From Liolophura sinensis (Eukaryota; Mollusca; Polyplacophora; Chitonida; Chitonidae): 64,000 nucleotides of DNA. The notes beneath the pieces were generated by a model, which saw only the letters and a program-made list of their open reading frames with translations, made no database searches and was not told where the DNA came from. The stretch is taken from NCBI RefSeq assembly GCF_032854445.1, contig NC_088295.1, forward strand, positions 57,145,249-57,209,248. The letters run 5' to 3'. The position numbers and the translations under genes are program-made. Positions 44,701-63,394 of this stretch are shown here, piece by piece. Positions within the stretch are counted from its first letter, which is position 1, and each line of letters opens with the position of its first letter.

Positions 44701-47700
44701 CTAGCCTGTTTGGTAGACGCACAGACAGACAGACGTCCATCAGTTCAGAGACCAGTGTCAGGTCTGAAGAAGAGGAGATGGACGTCATGGGAGAGGAGCA
44801 ACATGAACTGGTTTGTGATCTGGACACTTTCATGAAACTTTGTTCACATAGTTTTTTGTAAGTTTCTTTATATATCACTTCACTTTATGGCGCTATAACC
44901 TAGAGAACGTCTTACACAAAAACAAGATTGAAAAAAAATGAAAAATTTGAGCGAATGTTTCGTGAATGTGGTTTGTGATTTTGAGAAGTGGTTATGTTTA
45001 AATTAACTTAAAATATTGATATCTGCCTTTTTTATTGGTTTTATTGTTGCTGAATGCAATAATTAAGATTTTTTCAATTATTTGATGACAGTCATTTTTA
45101 TGTGTGGGGGAAACCAGAGTGCAAAGGTAAAAGCCAACAACCTTTGGCAAGTTACTGACAGGTATGCACATCAGTTTGGTGGAAGACAGGTTTGACAACA
45201 CAAATGTAGTCAGGTGTGGTCGACCACCTATTGTCTTTAATACTAACCACTGGCTGTCGATAATTTCATTTGAAGTTCAATTTTTAAGGCATCATGCTAG
45301 CTGCAAGTCAGAAATTCTGGACCAATGAAATCACTGGTTCCCCTTGCTTTGATTTGGTGCGTTACGTCATGAAATTTGATAACGATAATAAACATGCTAA
45401 TCTGAACTACATTGTAAAACCAAATCAGATAAATTCATCAGAATAAATTAGATTGGTTTATATTGTGTTTCAGGCGAAACCATCAGCTGATCACCATGTG
45501 ACCTCAGCCCGACCTGCCCAAAAACGAGTTGAAAACAACCCATGGAACATGGCCTCCAGTCCTCCTATGTCAGAGTTACCTACCCCTGACAGCCCTCAGT
45601 CTGGCGTCAGCCTCCGTGGGATCATGACCGAGGAAGGGGATGTTCATAAACCGGATGGTGCCAGGTCTGCCAGGTACTACTTTGGCTTGTAGTTGTGAAC
45701 TTGACAGTAAAATACTACATCATTTCTCTGGTAAATCATTTCTAGCTCTCACTTGGAGTTATTTGTAGGTACCTTGTGAAGTTTTTTGTGGTCCTCTCCA
45801 AGCAGTCTGCCTTCAGTCATACACCTGACCCGCAGTCATCTGAGTTAAAAACTCTTGAGCCAGGTGTTAAATATCAATCGATCAATCAGTCTATCAGTCA
45901 GTCATGACTGATTTCTTAGAGAAGGTGGTTCTTGTGTATCATGTTGTACAAATTGCCCGGAAACATATAACAATGGTATACATTTGTAATGCATGTTCGC
46001 TGTAAAGTCTACTGGCCGACTACCTTCAATTTTTGTGGAAGGCCTGTTGGTTGAATGGTCTAGGCAGTTGACATGTATTGCTGGCGATTTGGTGCCTAAC
46101 TCTGAGGTCCATGGTTCGAAACCCGCAGTGGCCTCGGCCATTTTCAACACTAGAATCTGTGCGATATTCAGGAAGCGTAATCCCTATTAACGATAAAACT
46201 GTTACTTAATCCACTTTCTAAAATGACATCTATACCTGTCTAATGGTATAGCAGTGTATGTCAAAGAAGTTGGCCAGAATGTTTGCAATAAGAAGAGGGG
46301 CAGTCACGATCCCACCAAGGAAAATGTTTGCCTTTAGGTTTGGAAAGTTCATTTATAATGTAGCTTATCTATTGAAATTCATGTGCAGTGTCAGGCATTA
46401 TCATGTTGTATTAATGTCGCAATTTCGACTCTTTACGGAAAGAAAAGATAGCACTTTGTTTTCTCTACAATTACTTCTTATGTGCGTTTGTTATACTCTT
46501 AAGGATTTGTAATATGTAAAGTAGATATGTGTAACAAGCCTACATTATACATGTACGTGATCCTGGGTTCGATATATTTTCAAGAACTTCGCCAGTTTTT
46601 AAAAGTAGATATTCCTGATTACCATGAATATGAATATTTTACTCCTGCTTTGTTTACTTTGTGAAAGTCAACTTTTTTTCTACAGTGTTGCTCTAAAAAA
46701 GTCAACAAAGCTGTCTCAGAAAGAAAGGAAGAAACTTCTGGCTGCCAAAAACCGAGTACCCTCAGTAGCAGAGACGTCAGCGTCTAAGGGCCCTGTCGCT
46801 TCTCCCTGGGGTGGAGATGCTGGGCATGGGACCAGTTCTGTAGCGACACCTTGGTATGTCTAGGCAAAGTTTGAGATTTGGTACATTCCGGCCAATTTCA
46901 GCCAAATTATGGCTGGTTTTGTTGTGTTGTGAGTTTTGAGACACTATTATTCTGACAGCTTCATTAGATAGGGAACATGTATTGTGAAAACAGTGCTTCC
47001 AGAATGCTTGTGTTTGTAGCCATTCTTTGACAAAGGGTAATTCAGCTCTGCTCTCTCAGATATTTATGGGTTTTTTTAATGTTTCTTTAATGTTGTAGAC
47101 ATCTGAAAGATTGACAACTCTGGCGGTTCTTTCTACCAGTGTAGACTTATTTCATAAAAAATAGTGTCTATTTGTAGTGTGGGTAAGCTTAGGCGAAAAT
47201 AAAGTAGTAAGCTATATTACACTTTACAGTTCCCCTGAAGTTACCCACCCATGTGTCATTTTTTATCCTCAGGGGAGGAGTGAGTCGGGTCGTACAGTCT
47301 TTCAGGGATCTGATATTAGAAGACAAAGAGCTGGCAGTACCTGCTTCTGTGTCTATAGCCCGAGGTGCAGGACCCTCTCTCAGGACCCCCACATCTCCTT
47401 TAGCTGTGTCTATGCCAGCCCGCGGAGTGCCACCCACACTCAAGAGCCCCACCTCTCCAAATAGTGGAAGCATCATCAGGTTAGATTCTGATATATGTAA
47501 ATCAGTCTTGTGAAGTGAGACCTTCTATTGGGTTGGTGTTATTCTGTATTCAGTCTAAAATTTTGTTCAGCTGTAAGGATTCTGGAAGTTCTGTTGATCT
47601 TACAGTGGTGTTTTGAAGTTTGTTTGAAAGACATGATGATATGCAACTGCAAAAAAATTCTACACATTACGTGTGTGTGACCAACTTTGAAAATCTTTCT

Positions 47701-48945
47701 TGTGCATGCTCTACTCGGTATCTTTCACTCATACAACCAATGACCTTCATAAAAGTAAAATACATTCTTGTGCTGTAGAGTGTGGTGTAAATTACCAACC
47801 AAACAAATAAATTTATTAATTTTAATACCATGGTTCAGGGAAGCCAAACAGAGAGATAACAGAAAATTTAGACTGTAAACATACAAAAAAATCTTTCATT
47901 GTTCTCTGTTACTACAGCTGGGGGTTACCTATCAGTCCTGTACAGAGAGGCCGTACTGCCAGTGCTAGTGCAGCTCCGACCCCGGTCTCCCCTTCTTCCC
48001 CAACGGACAACCCCTGGCTTAGTAAGACCCCTCCAACGGCCGCAGCCTCACTCAGTTTCTCCGAGATTGTCCGTGACGAGATCAAGAGACAGGATAACCT
48101 AGTCAGAAATACCAATAAACCGCTTGGTCTAATACAGGTAAAGCCCTCAAAACAATATTGACCACTTCAACATATACCTAAACATACCATATACCTATAT
48201 TTTACCTAAAAATCAGCATTTTTGAACCAACACATTTTGCTTGATTCTGATAGGTTCATCCACCTCATAGTGTAAGTTTGGAGGTTTTTTTTGTGAGGTG
48301 TAATTAATTTCTTTTCTGTGGCTGCTGTGAGTTCAAGTCCAGCTCATGCTGGCTTCCTCTCTGGCCGTACCTGGGAAGGTCTGTCAGCATCCTGCAGATG
48401 GTCATGGGTTTCCCCCGGGCTTTGCCCAGTTTCCACCAACCATAATGCAGGCCGCCATCAAATAAGTGAAATAATCGTGAGCACAGCTCAAAACACCAAT
48501 CAAATAAATAAATAAATAATTTCTTTTCAGAAAAACGTAATGTTGACATCAAAAGTATCATTTGAAGGCCCTCATGTGGTTCTTACAGTGCACTTTAACA
48601 TACAACTTTAGGTGGAATACAGTATTTGACTTTATGCCAAAATGGAGAACTTCAGCATGTGTCGTTCATAACCCAAGAAGATCAGATTGTGATACATTTA
48701 AAGGATTAGTGTCCAGATTTACGTTCTTGTTGTAATATGTTGACTGAGCAGAGTTGAATGTTGTATTTATATCAAGTGATTTCTCTAACTCGTATTGATG
48801 CTGTATCTCTCTTTAGATTGAGGAACGAGCAATACAAGAATTACTTCAGCATTATCGGGCAGATGAGAATGTTGATGAGTGTATTACTGTAGAGAGGGTA
48901 TCCTCAGCTGCGGCTGCGCCCCTGTGGGCAGTGGACAGAAAGTGA
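19994..48945 (+). CDS. IBTK: Inhibitor of Bruton tyrosine kinase (IBTK), complete
   Basis: 25 coding exons: 19994-20320, 20686-20782, 22526-22650, 23149-23259, 26972-27057, 28023-28107, 28878-29004, 29461-29632, 32349-32472, 34007-34187, 34999-35170, 35895-36000, 37325-37794, 38502-38591, 39192-39312, 40104-40200, 41497-41598, 42419-42536, 43784-43844, 44499-44810, 45474-45673, 46686-46853, 47273-47479, 47918-48137 and 48817-48945. All junctions are GT/AG and in phase. The total is 4008 nt, 1335 codons, against 1353 in human IBTK. The order is ankyrin repeats (about 50-140), RCC1 repeats (142-480), BTB1 (567-680), BTB2 (765-870), a BACK-like helical part (870-925), a basic/Ser-Pro-rich disordered tail, and a conserved C-terminal helix (QIEERAIQELLQHY). 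In vertebrates IBTK is a CUL3 substrate adaptor and its short form binds BTK. Whether it meets a Tec kinase here is unknown. Many introns hold tandem arrays, listed separately. Confidence 0.97.
23290..23572. repeat. 20-bp minisatellite (CACAAGTTCATATCATGTGT)
   Basis: About 14 partly degenerate copies of a 20-bp unit begin roughly 30 bp after the IBTK exon 4 donor (GTGAGA, 23260). Unit-length variants (CATGCCACAAGCTGA) occur. No function is apparent. Confidence 0.9.
23651..26684. repeat. 74-bp satellite-like array, 42 copies
   Basis: By counting CAGTTCACAGGG/CAATTCACAGGG I find 42 units over 3.03 kb. The commonest unit is 74 bp (CAGCATCCACAGTTCACAGG, GCCTTTATAGTAAGTAGTAA, GTGGTTCAATACCAGACATA, GGGAAGGAATTGCT). 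Shorter 70-bp variants (TATAAGTAGTCAGTGG, TTTAGCAGTAAGTGG) recur in blocks, implying multi-unit amplification. Divergence is low. The array lies in IBTK intron 4 and ends against a SINE-A fragment. Its antisense strand is open in places only because of the repeat, so I do not call it coding. Confidence 0.97.
26690..26845 (-). mobile_element. SINE-A fragment
   Basis: Minus-orientation copy: AACCCAGGGAAACGAATGAC, then GGCCGGAGAGGAAGCCAGCA, then ACTCACAGCGACCGCATTGG and a degraded head. It lacks the 3' tail and joins the 74-bp array directly. Confidence 0.75.
27056..27470. repeat. 56-bp minisatellite containing the IBTK exon 5 donor
   Basis: Seven copies of GAATGGAAAAATACTGGCCA, TTGATTGCTTGTGCAAGAGT, GTAGGGTATAGGGTCT (56 bp). 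The first unit contains the true exon 5 end and donor (TGCAAGG/GTAAGAG, 27058). Later units carry TGTGCAAGAGTGTAGGG at the same place, where the donor has decayed. Confidence 0.85.
29800..30620. repeat. Degenerate repeats in IBTK intron 8
   Basis: Phrases such as TTTATGTTTGGGTCAG, TTTTCACATCA and GAAACTTGGTGGGAATGATG recur about every 150-180 bp with strong divergence. This looks like an old tandem or dispersed repeat; I cannot define its unit by eye. Confidence 0.5.
31080..32335. repeat. Higher-order array of 130- and 104-bp units
   Basis: The marker ACACAGTTGATTCTC recurs with spacings of about 132, 130, 104, 130, 130, 131, 104, 130 and 104 bp. The two unit lengths differ by one 26-bp block (AAGGTTCATTCTCATGGTTC plus ATTCTC), itself two 13-bp subunits. 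The array is strongly T-rich on the plus strand and runs into the polypyrimidine tract of the IBTK exon 9 acceptor (CATTCTCCTTTTTCAG, ending 32348). Confidence 0.93.
32519..33432. repeat. 200-bp palindromic tandem array
   Basis: Four nearly identical 200-bp units plus a partial fifth. The word GTCATGCAC starts at 32564, 32764, 32964, 33164 and 33361. Each unit is an imperfect inverted repeat. The left arm (AGTTAGTCATGCACTCAATG, ACTTTGTGG, CTACTCTTTTTGGAATGTATTA) is complementary to the right arm (TAATACATTTCAAAAAGAGT, CCACAAAGTCATTGAGTGGC, TGACTAACTT). The array starts about 45 bp after the IBTK exon 9 donor. Short open frames in it are repeat by-products. Confidence 0.95.
33480..33700 (+). 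repeat. Dispersed repeat X, left-half copy
   Basis: GACCAATATT/CAACCAATATT, TCATAATAATT, AAAAAGTGCTTT and GGTTGAAGATTTA are shared, in the same order, with 49838-50045. It lies in IBTK intron 9. The family is unclassified: no promoter box or protein frame was found. Confidence 0.6.
33700..33835 (-). mobile_element. SINE-B fragment
   Basis: ACGGGTGGAGGAAACTGGTC, then TGCCCGGAGTGAACAAGCCA and ACAAGACCTGGATTTGAACA, resemble the body and B-box side of the family complete at 54330-54665. It is strongly degraded. Confidence 0.5.
34205..34720. repeat. 21-bp minisatellite (GAGTTCTGAATTGTAATGCCA)
   Basis: About 24 copies begin some 15 bp after the IBTK exon 10 donor (GTACAT, 34188). The 21-bp period is seven codons, so the minus strand reads as repeated NSGITIQ and the plus strand as NCNARVL without stops. 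Nothing else supports translation. Confidence 0.93.
36055..36350 (-). mobile_element. SINE-C, tRNA-headed, nearly full length
   Basis: On the plus strand it runs GGTTAAACGTCATACTGAAC, AATTTTTCAGTCATATGATG, GAGTCCTGCATCCTTG, GCCGCCCCACTCGAGC and ATACTGATACGGGTCGACCG, and ends near CTACCACCTGAGCC. Read on the minus strand, that end is a tRNA-like head (GGCTCAGGTGGTAGAGGATC, box A-like). I recall closely similar sequences from bivalve genomes; this is memory, not a search. It lies 55 bp after the IBTK exon 12 donor. Confidence 0.7.
37325..37794 (+). other. IBTK: IBTK BTB domain 1 (exon 13)
   Basis: The largest coding exon (470 nt) encodes the core of the first BTB/POZ domain: VGHDYFPAHKYILAYRSEYF, KLLS, VHPAIFKQLLLFIYTDTCDL. 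The domain begins at the end of exon 12 (IHDVLIK). A Lys-rich linker (KVKRKKKNG) follows, a possible nuclear localisation signal, then KMLQDLAKRYSV as in human IBTK. The linker is shorter than in human. Confidence 0.93.
38618..38670. repeat. AT-rich palindromic microsatellite
   Basis: Alternating ATAT/TATA runs on both sides of TATTCATATATA make an almost self-complementary block just after the IBTK exon 14 donor (GTAAGT, 38592). Confidence 0.7.
38855..39082 (+). mobile_element. SINE-A with 14-bp TSD and internal deletion
   Basis: Plus orientation: head GAGGCCTCTGTGGCTCAGTT (box A TGGCTCAGTTGG), GAGTTCAAGTCC (box B), then a body lacking the CCCGGTTTCCACC part, and an (AAAT)n tail. It is flanked by TCTTTCATTTATAA at 38841-38854 and 39083-39096. 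Confidence 0.92.
40369..40499 (-). mobile_element. SINE-A, 5'-truncated, with 14-bp TSD
   Basis: Only the 3' half is present, from the tail to CCACGACCATCCGCAGG. It is flanked by TTAAGACCAGTTAT at 40355-40368 and 40500-40513. Truncation at the promoter side with an intact duplication is what LINE-driven target-primed insertion produces. Confidence 0.92.
41023..41056 (+). mobile_element. SINE-A fragment (tail)
   Basis: CTTGAAAAAGGTATAAAACC, then CCAATCAAATAAATAAAC, is the last 35 bp of SINE-A, in IBTK intron 16. Confidence 0.55.
41955..42185 (+). repeat. Dispersed repeat X, right-half copy
   Basis: CCTAATTCCTCAACCTTTTC, AAAACTACATTCTTGG, AAAGTATAATTTTGT and AAACATGCAGAAAGG align in order with 50070-50275. 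It lies in IBTK intron 17. Confidence 0.65.
42646..42897 (+). mobile_element. SINE-A, older full-length copy
   Basis: Diverged plus-orientation copy: ATCTGGGCATAGTGGTTAGC head, GTGAGTTCAAATCCAGG box B, CACCATAATGCTGGCC, and the tail AAAACACCAATCAAATAAAT. The next SINE has inserted into its tail. Confidence 0.85.
42911..43151 (+). mobile_element. SINE-A inserted in the tail of an older SINE-A
   Basis: A younger copy (CGCTAGCGCAGCGTAATGAC, GTGAGTTCAAGTCCAGCTCA, ...) lacking the first 25-30 bp of the head. It is flanked by AAATAAATCCTCC at 42898-42910 and 43152-43164; the first of these is the older copy's own tail, so the order of insertion is clear. Confidence 0.9.
43533..43832. repeat. 99-bp triplication covering the IBTK exon 19 acceptor
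   Basis: TATAAATGTGGTGTATTTTT begins at 43533, 43632 and 43731. Each unit holds 53 bp of intron end, the acceptor TGTTTTGTTTTCAG and the first 46 bp of exon 19 up to GACCCAG. Copies 1 and 2 look identical and copy 3 differs at about two positions, so the event is recent or homogenised. Confidence 0.97.
43586..43844 (+). CDS. IBTK: IBTK exon 19 with two extra upstream acceptor copies
   Basis: The minimal exon is 43784-43844, encoding RGLEVLSDDVMAELTQYYRN (the first Arg is shared with exon 18) plus M. It is matched by the human sequence just after the second BTB. The 99 bp before it are tandemly copied, so equally good acceptors (TTTTGTTTTCAG) end at 43585 and 43684. Because 99 is a multiple of three and no stop occurs, an exon beginning at 43586 or 43685 stays in frame and adds 66 or 33 residues (each unit LEVLSDDVMAELTQY plus KCGVFLTHVHSPCFVF). 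I chose the last acceptor for the main model because it restores the family length. The others may be used. Confidence 0.8.
43885..44110 (-). mobile_element. SINE-A, older copy
   Basis: Minus orientation: GGCGTACTCAAGAATATTTC, TTGTTGGAGGAAACCGAGGC and GATGAAGCCAGCATGAGCTG are recognisable. The head end (AGTCCTGGGTCATTGCACAG) is degraded. It lies right after IBTK exon 19. Confidence 0.8.
45085..45190 (-). mobile_element. SINE-B fragment
   Basis: TTTTTATGTGTGGGGGAAAC, CAGAGTGCAAAGG, CAACAACCTTTGGCAAG and TTACTGACAGG follow the order of the SINE-B body at 54375-54430. Confidence 0.5.
46030..46160 (+). mobile_element. Possible tRNA-Leu-like SINE (SINE-E)
   Basis: TTGGTTGAATGGTCTAGGCA resembles the leucine/serine tRNA box A region. 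After 35 bp comes a perfect box B-like GGTTCGAAACC. The spacing and loss of cloverleaf pairing fit a tRNA-derived SINE rather than a tRNA gene. The 3' end was not determined. It lies in IBTK intron 21. Confidence 0.5.
48317..48516 (+). mobile_element. SINE-A, 5'-truncated, with 12-bp TSD
   Basis: Begins at TGTGGCTGCTGTGAGTTCAA, so the first third of the head is absent, and ends in (AAAT)n. It is flanked by TAATTTCTTTTC at 48305-48316 and 48517-48528. It lies in IBTK intron 24. Confidence 0.9.
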
Positions 48946-49352
48946 GTCAAAGGGCCCGGCACATCATATTGCTTACCGTCTCTGCACACTTAGTCTTAGT
49001 GTGTAGACTAAGGTCTGCCAGATTTAATTTTGTAAGACAACCCAGAATTTGAAGATCACGTGATCATGTGATCCTAGCATGTGTCAGATGTAATGTATTG
49101 TACTCTGTCAGTGACTAGTATGTTCTGGTTGTACAAAAAACATTACGCATGATCTACAGAAATACTCCGGGAAGCTAAAAATGACACATATACAACGAAT
49201 GCACGGTCGCAGACAACGACTCAAAAATAGGCAGTTATCTGCGCCATAACATTTTGTTGAAGTTTTAATTTACAAGTAGGTCAATTCTGCGTAGCGCTGG
49301 CTTCATCACACATTCAGTCACTCCCCAATTTACATGATTGTCATAATTATAC

Positions 49353-49443
49353 AGGGAAACCTTAACTCTGTGGTTTAGGTGTAGGGAAACCTTAACTCTG
49401 TGGTTTAGGTGTAGGGAAACCTTAACTTTGTGGTTCAGGTGTA
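49353..49443. repeat. 30-bp direct repeat, three copies
   Basis: AGGGAAACCTTAACTCTGTG followed by GTTTAGGTGT is repeated three times with one or two changes, 400 bp after the IBTK stop. Confidence 0.9.
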
Positions 49444-49837
49444 GGAATTTACATCATTGTAGGTGCATTAGGAGTGGATGGAAATATAGTAATGGCTGTG
49501 GACTGGAATCGTTTTGTGAAACAACACATATTCATTTCTTGTTTAGAATGGGTGCTGCCACACGATCTTAAAAGGACAGATTATGCGGGCAAAGCAATCT
49601 GAACGCAGTCTCTTATTATACCAAAGAGATAAATTTATCTCGTAAGAAATGTATTATACATTTAACAAATATTTGTGTCAACAACATGTAAAATACTCTT
49701 ATAAATAGGTGTAGATATCAATTTGATGTATATATTTTCTACAAACTCAGGATGCGAGATTTCACAGGCTGTACCTCTTGTATATAATTGTATTGTATAT
49801 ATAAGTTTTGCATCAGATTATCTTAGTTCTTCAATCT

Positions 49838-50285
49838 TTCCAACCACTACTGCGACCAATATTGTCAGACATTCTGAGAGAACTATGGGATGCAGAGAAA
49901 TAATCTGCACAGTTTTATCAAGCTTGAATCTTTTTTGGTGTCATTGGTGTCAACAGATCATTTTATGGTGTCATTCTCATAATAATTGTATGCATAAATT
50001 CCGCTAAAAAAGTGCTTTGGAGGTCGAAAAGGTTGAAGATTTAGAGTAATGGTGACTTGAAACTACATACACCCCAATTCCTCAACTTTTTTCATATGAA
50101 AGAGCAAATTTCATTGCGATATATGCACCTTTCTAGTTTGACTTTGGAAACAAAGCTACATTGGTCGGGATGGTTATATTCAAGGCTTGACCAAAAGTAT
50201 AGTTTTATTAGTTCACACAGAATAATATCCTTGAATAAGGGTCTTGCAAACATGCTAAAAGGTTGAAGAATTACAATACAGTGTA
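49838..50285 (+). repeat. Dispersed repeat X, longest copy
   Basis: Its left half matches 33480-33700 and its right half matches 41955-42185, so the family is at least 450 bp long. No terminal inverted repeat, tRNA head or coding frame was found. It may derive from a UTR-like or non-autonomous element. Confidence 0.65.
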
Positions 50286-50744
50286 TATGCAGTGGCATGT
50301 ATAGAGCATTCATGTAGGGGTCTTGACTTCCTGAAGGAGATTGCATATGTGTATGTGAAATGTTTTATGTTCCACCCCTAAACCGGTTTACAGCCATGTA
50401 AGTGGAATGATACTTATATTTTTAATGCTTTAATTTGGTACATTTGCCTTGTCATGTATGTGCAATTGATCTGTTCTGTTCATGCCTACGTGTTGGTGTG
50501 TATTCAGACAGTTCTTCAGGTATACTGCTTGGTACTTGTAAAACCCAATTCATCTGGTTTTGAAATCATTTTTTCTCAGATTGTCCTCCATTTTTTTGTA
50601 GATTGGTAAATTGGTGCCTGTAGTTTTCATAAAGTGTGCTAAAATCACATTTTGATGCAAGTGAAAAAATGGTCCTTGGTGCTTTTTGAACTGCTCTGTT
50701 ATGGCATTAAGATGCATAATGAAAATACAAAAAAAAAAAAACAC

Positions 50745-50830
50745 TGCAGTGGCTGTGTGATGGAGTGAAATATTCTTGAGTATGGCATAAAACACCAATG
50801 AAAAAAATAAATAGATAGATAAATAAATAT
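50745..50830 (+). mobile_element. SINE-A fragment (3' end)
   Basis: GAAATATTCTTGAGTATGGC, then ATAAAACACCAATGAAAAAA and an AAAT-rich tail. 5'-truncated. Confidence 0.7.
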
Positions 50831-50883
50831 GGGAAATCCAAAGTTCAGTCCTGAACTAATTTTTGCACAAGAACTTAAAATGA

Positions 50884-50968
50884 GCAATATTTCACTTATA
50901 ACACGGCGGCCAGCAGTATGGTGGGTGGAAACCGGGCACAGCCCAGGGGAAACCCATGACCATCCGTA
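50884..50968 (-). mobile_element. SINE-A fragment
   Basis: GCAATATTTCACTTATAACA, CGGCGGCCAGCAGTATGGTG and GGGAAACCCATGACCATCCG in minus orientation. Both ends are missing. Confidence 0.7.
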
Positions 50969-51254
50969 TTTCCTGAATAGATTTGCAGAATAAGGGAGGC
51001 AGTTCTTGTGAGCACTGTCAGTATAGTGTGGCGGTGTAAGGTCTGGGGTCTTCTGCCGTTATGTTGGCATGTACACTGGCCGGGACAAAGTGACATGGCC
51101 GCCAAATGATCCAAATAATGTTAAGAGTAATGTTAAATTAAGAAAATATCTGCCGAGCTTCATGACTGCCAATCTTTTGTTTTCCTTTATACCAAAGGGT
51201 TGTTGCCAGATGTTAATAATGTACATATAATAATGTGACGTATGAAAGTGATGA

Positions 51255-51260
51255 AATAAA
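51255..51260 (+). terminator. IBTK: Candidate IBTK poly(A) signal
   Basis: AATAAA in GATGAAATAAAAGTTTC is the first canonical signal after the IBTK stop codon that is not inside a SINE tail. It implies a 2.3-kb 3' UTR, so an earlier non-canonical site is possible. Confidence 0.45.
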
Positions 51261-51769
51261 AGTTTCTGTTATATCTCACTTTTCACTGGTCTTGGTTCTT
51301 TTACTGCATTATTAGTAAAATTCGAAAGTCAAATACTTTTATATAGTGATTTATTTACTTCTGTAAAAATGGAAAATGGACACCACTCTTCAGCCTTAAC
51401 ATACAACAAATTTCAAATCTCACACACACAATTTTGTTCAAATTCTGACAATTAAATGAAATAAAATTTTAAATTATGTTCAGTATGTCCACCACAATGA
51501 GATCCATTTGTTCCAAATAAAGGGATATAGACCGACTGAAAATTTGTCTCCACACTAAAATGCATGCAACATTCTGGAGTTGCAAGATCTACCATTATAA
51601 TTACTGCATACTGCAGGAATACTGCTGCCTGCTTTTTTTATATAAATCCACACTCAATGGCGATTTTTGTAGCCTACATACATCTACATGTGAATGTGTA
51701 TTATCTGGAACGCAGATGTAGTAGGTATTCTGTCGTACAACTACATGCTCTGTGACTTGGAGTTTCAGT

Positions 51770-52145
51770 CATAATTGTGAGAACAGCTTTGTGCTGTACA
51801 ACCACCAACAAGAGAACAGCTTTGTGCTGTACAACCATCAACAAGAGAACAGCTTTGTGCTGTACAACCACCAACAAGAGAACAGCTTTGTGCTGTACAG
51901 CTGTGGACTGAACAGCTTTGTGCTGTACAGCCACCAACAAGGGAACAGCTTTGCGCTGTACAACCACCAACAAGAGAGCAGCTTTGTACTGTACAACCAC
52001 CAACAAGAGAACAGCTTTGTGCTGTATAGCTGTGGACTGAACAGCTTTGTGCTGTACAGCCATCAACAAGGGAACAGCTTTGGGCTGTACAACCACCACC
52101 AAGAGAGCAGCTCTGGGCTGTACAAGCACCACCAAGGCGGGGCGA
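51770..52145. repeat. 33-bp minisatellite between convergent genes
   Basis: About 12 copies of GAACAGCTTTGTGCTGTACA plus ACCACCAACAAGA, with TGTGGACTGAACAGCTTTGT variants at regular places. The period is a multiple of three, leaving both strands open (NSFVLYNHQQE on plus). There is no start context, splice pattern or family similarity, so I treat it as non-coding. Confidence 0.92.
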
Positions 52146-52382
52146 GTAGCAGCAGTTTATTTATTTATTTATTTATTTATTTATTTTTTAGCCAGCCCTT
52201 CAGGGCCTCACTTAATCTGATACTTAGCCCATCTCCCATCCAAAAATGGTTCTGCTTTGAAAATGGTTCTACTGCCACTCATGCAGGACACAGCTCAATG
52301 TGCCTGTTTTTATCAGTCTTTCTTGTTTAAAGCTCTACATCGAAACAAAGGAAAACAAAATCACTTTCACACTCCATACACG

Positions 52383-63195
<10,813 letters not shown>

Positions 63196-63394
63196 AATTT
63201 CCTGGTCGTTCGTCGATTGCGAAAGCGGACGCATGCAAGGCTCGCAGTAAATGATACAACTTATATTTTTTCCAGTCGCTAAACATAATATGACAGCAAT
63301 TTAAAAAAATAAATTTATTTTGGCATCGTTTTACACGAAAATGATGCACTGTAATTTTTACCAATCAATGTCAATAATAAAACAGCAGACGAAA
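63196..63394. promoter_or_regulatory. Divergent promoter region of ATE1 and the BCKDHB-like gene
   Basis: Only 199 bp separate the two start codons. The ATE1 side has several CG dinucleotides (GTTCGTCGATTGCGAAAGCG). No TATA box was recognised. An upstream in-frame ATE1 ATG (63234) and an upstream in-frame ATG of the opposite gene (63320) both lie inside it. Confidence 0.65.

Larger units (their letters stand above)
44499..48945 (+). other. IBTK: IBTK C-terminal exons 20-25 (disordered tail and terminal helix)
   Basis: Exon 20 keeps ITPYDEGPGRDYLE, then an Asp/Glu-rich and Arg/Lys-rich stretch. Exons 21-24 are rich in Ser, Pro and Thr, with TSPLAVSMPARG and KLSQKERKKLLAAKN; VVQSFRDLILEDKE in exon 23 matches human KSFRDFLLEEKK. 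Exon 24 ends in RNTNKPLGLIQ and exon 25 in IEERAIQELLQHY, close to human. TGA is at 48943-48945. Exon 21 has an alternative donor 9 bp upstream (GTCTGC at 45665), in the same phase. Confidence 0.9.
48946..52382. other. 3' regions of convergent IBTK and ATE1
   Basis: No further coding exon was recognised. The region contains a 30-bp triplicate (49353-49443), dispersed repeat X (49838-50285), two SINE-A fragments (50745-50968), a candidate IBTK poly(A) signal (51255) and a 33-bp array (51770-52145). A (TTTA)n run at 52157-52188 supplies AATAAA on the minus strand about 200 bp beyond the ATE1 stop. Confidence 0.6.

Noticed and set aside
51752-52330. 192-codon open frame with NSFVLYNHQQE repeats, and the 144-codon frame on the opposite strand
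   Set aside because: Both are by-products of the 33-bp minisatellite. They run on into a (TTTA)n tract, and translation of both strands is implausible.
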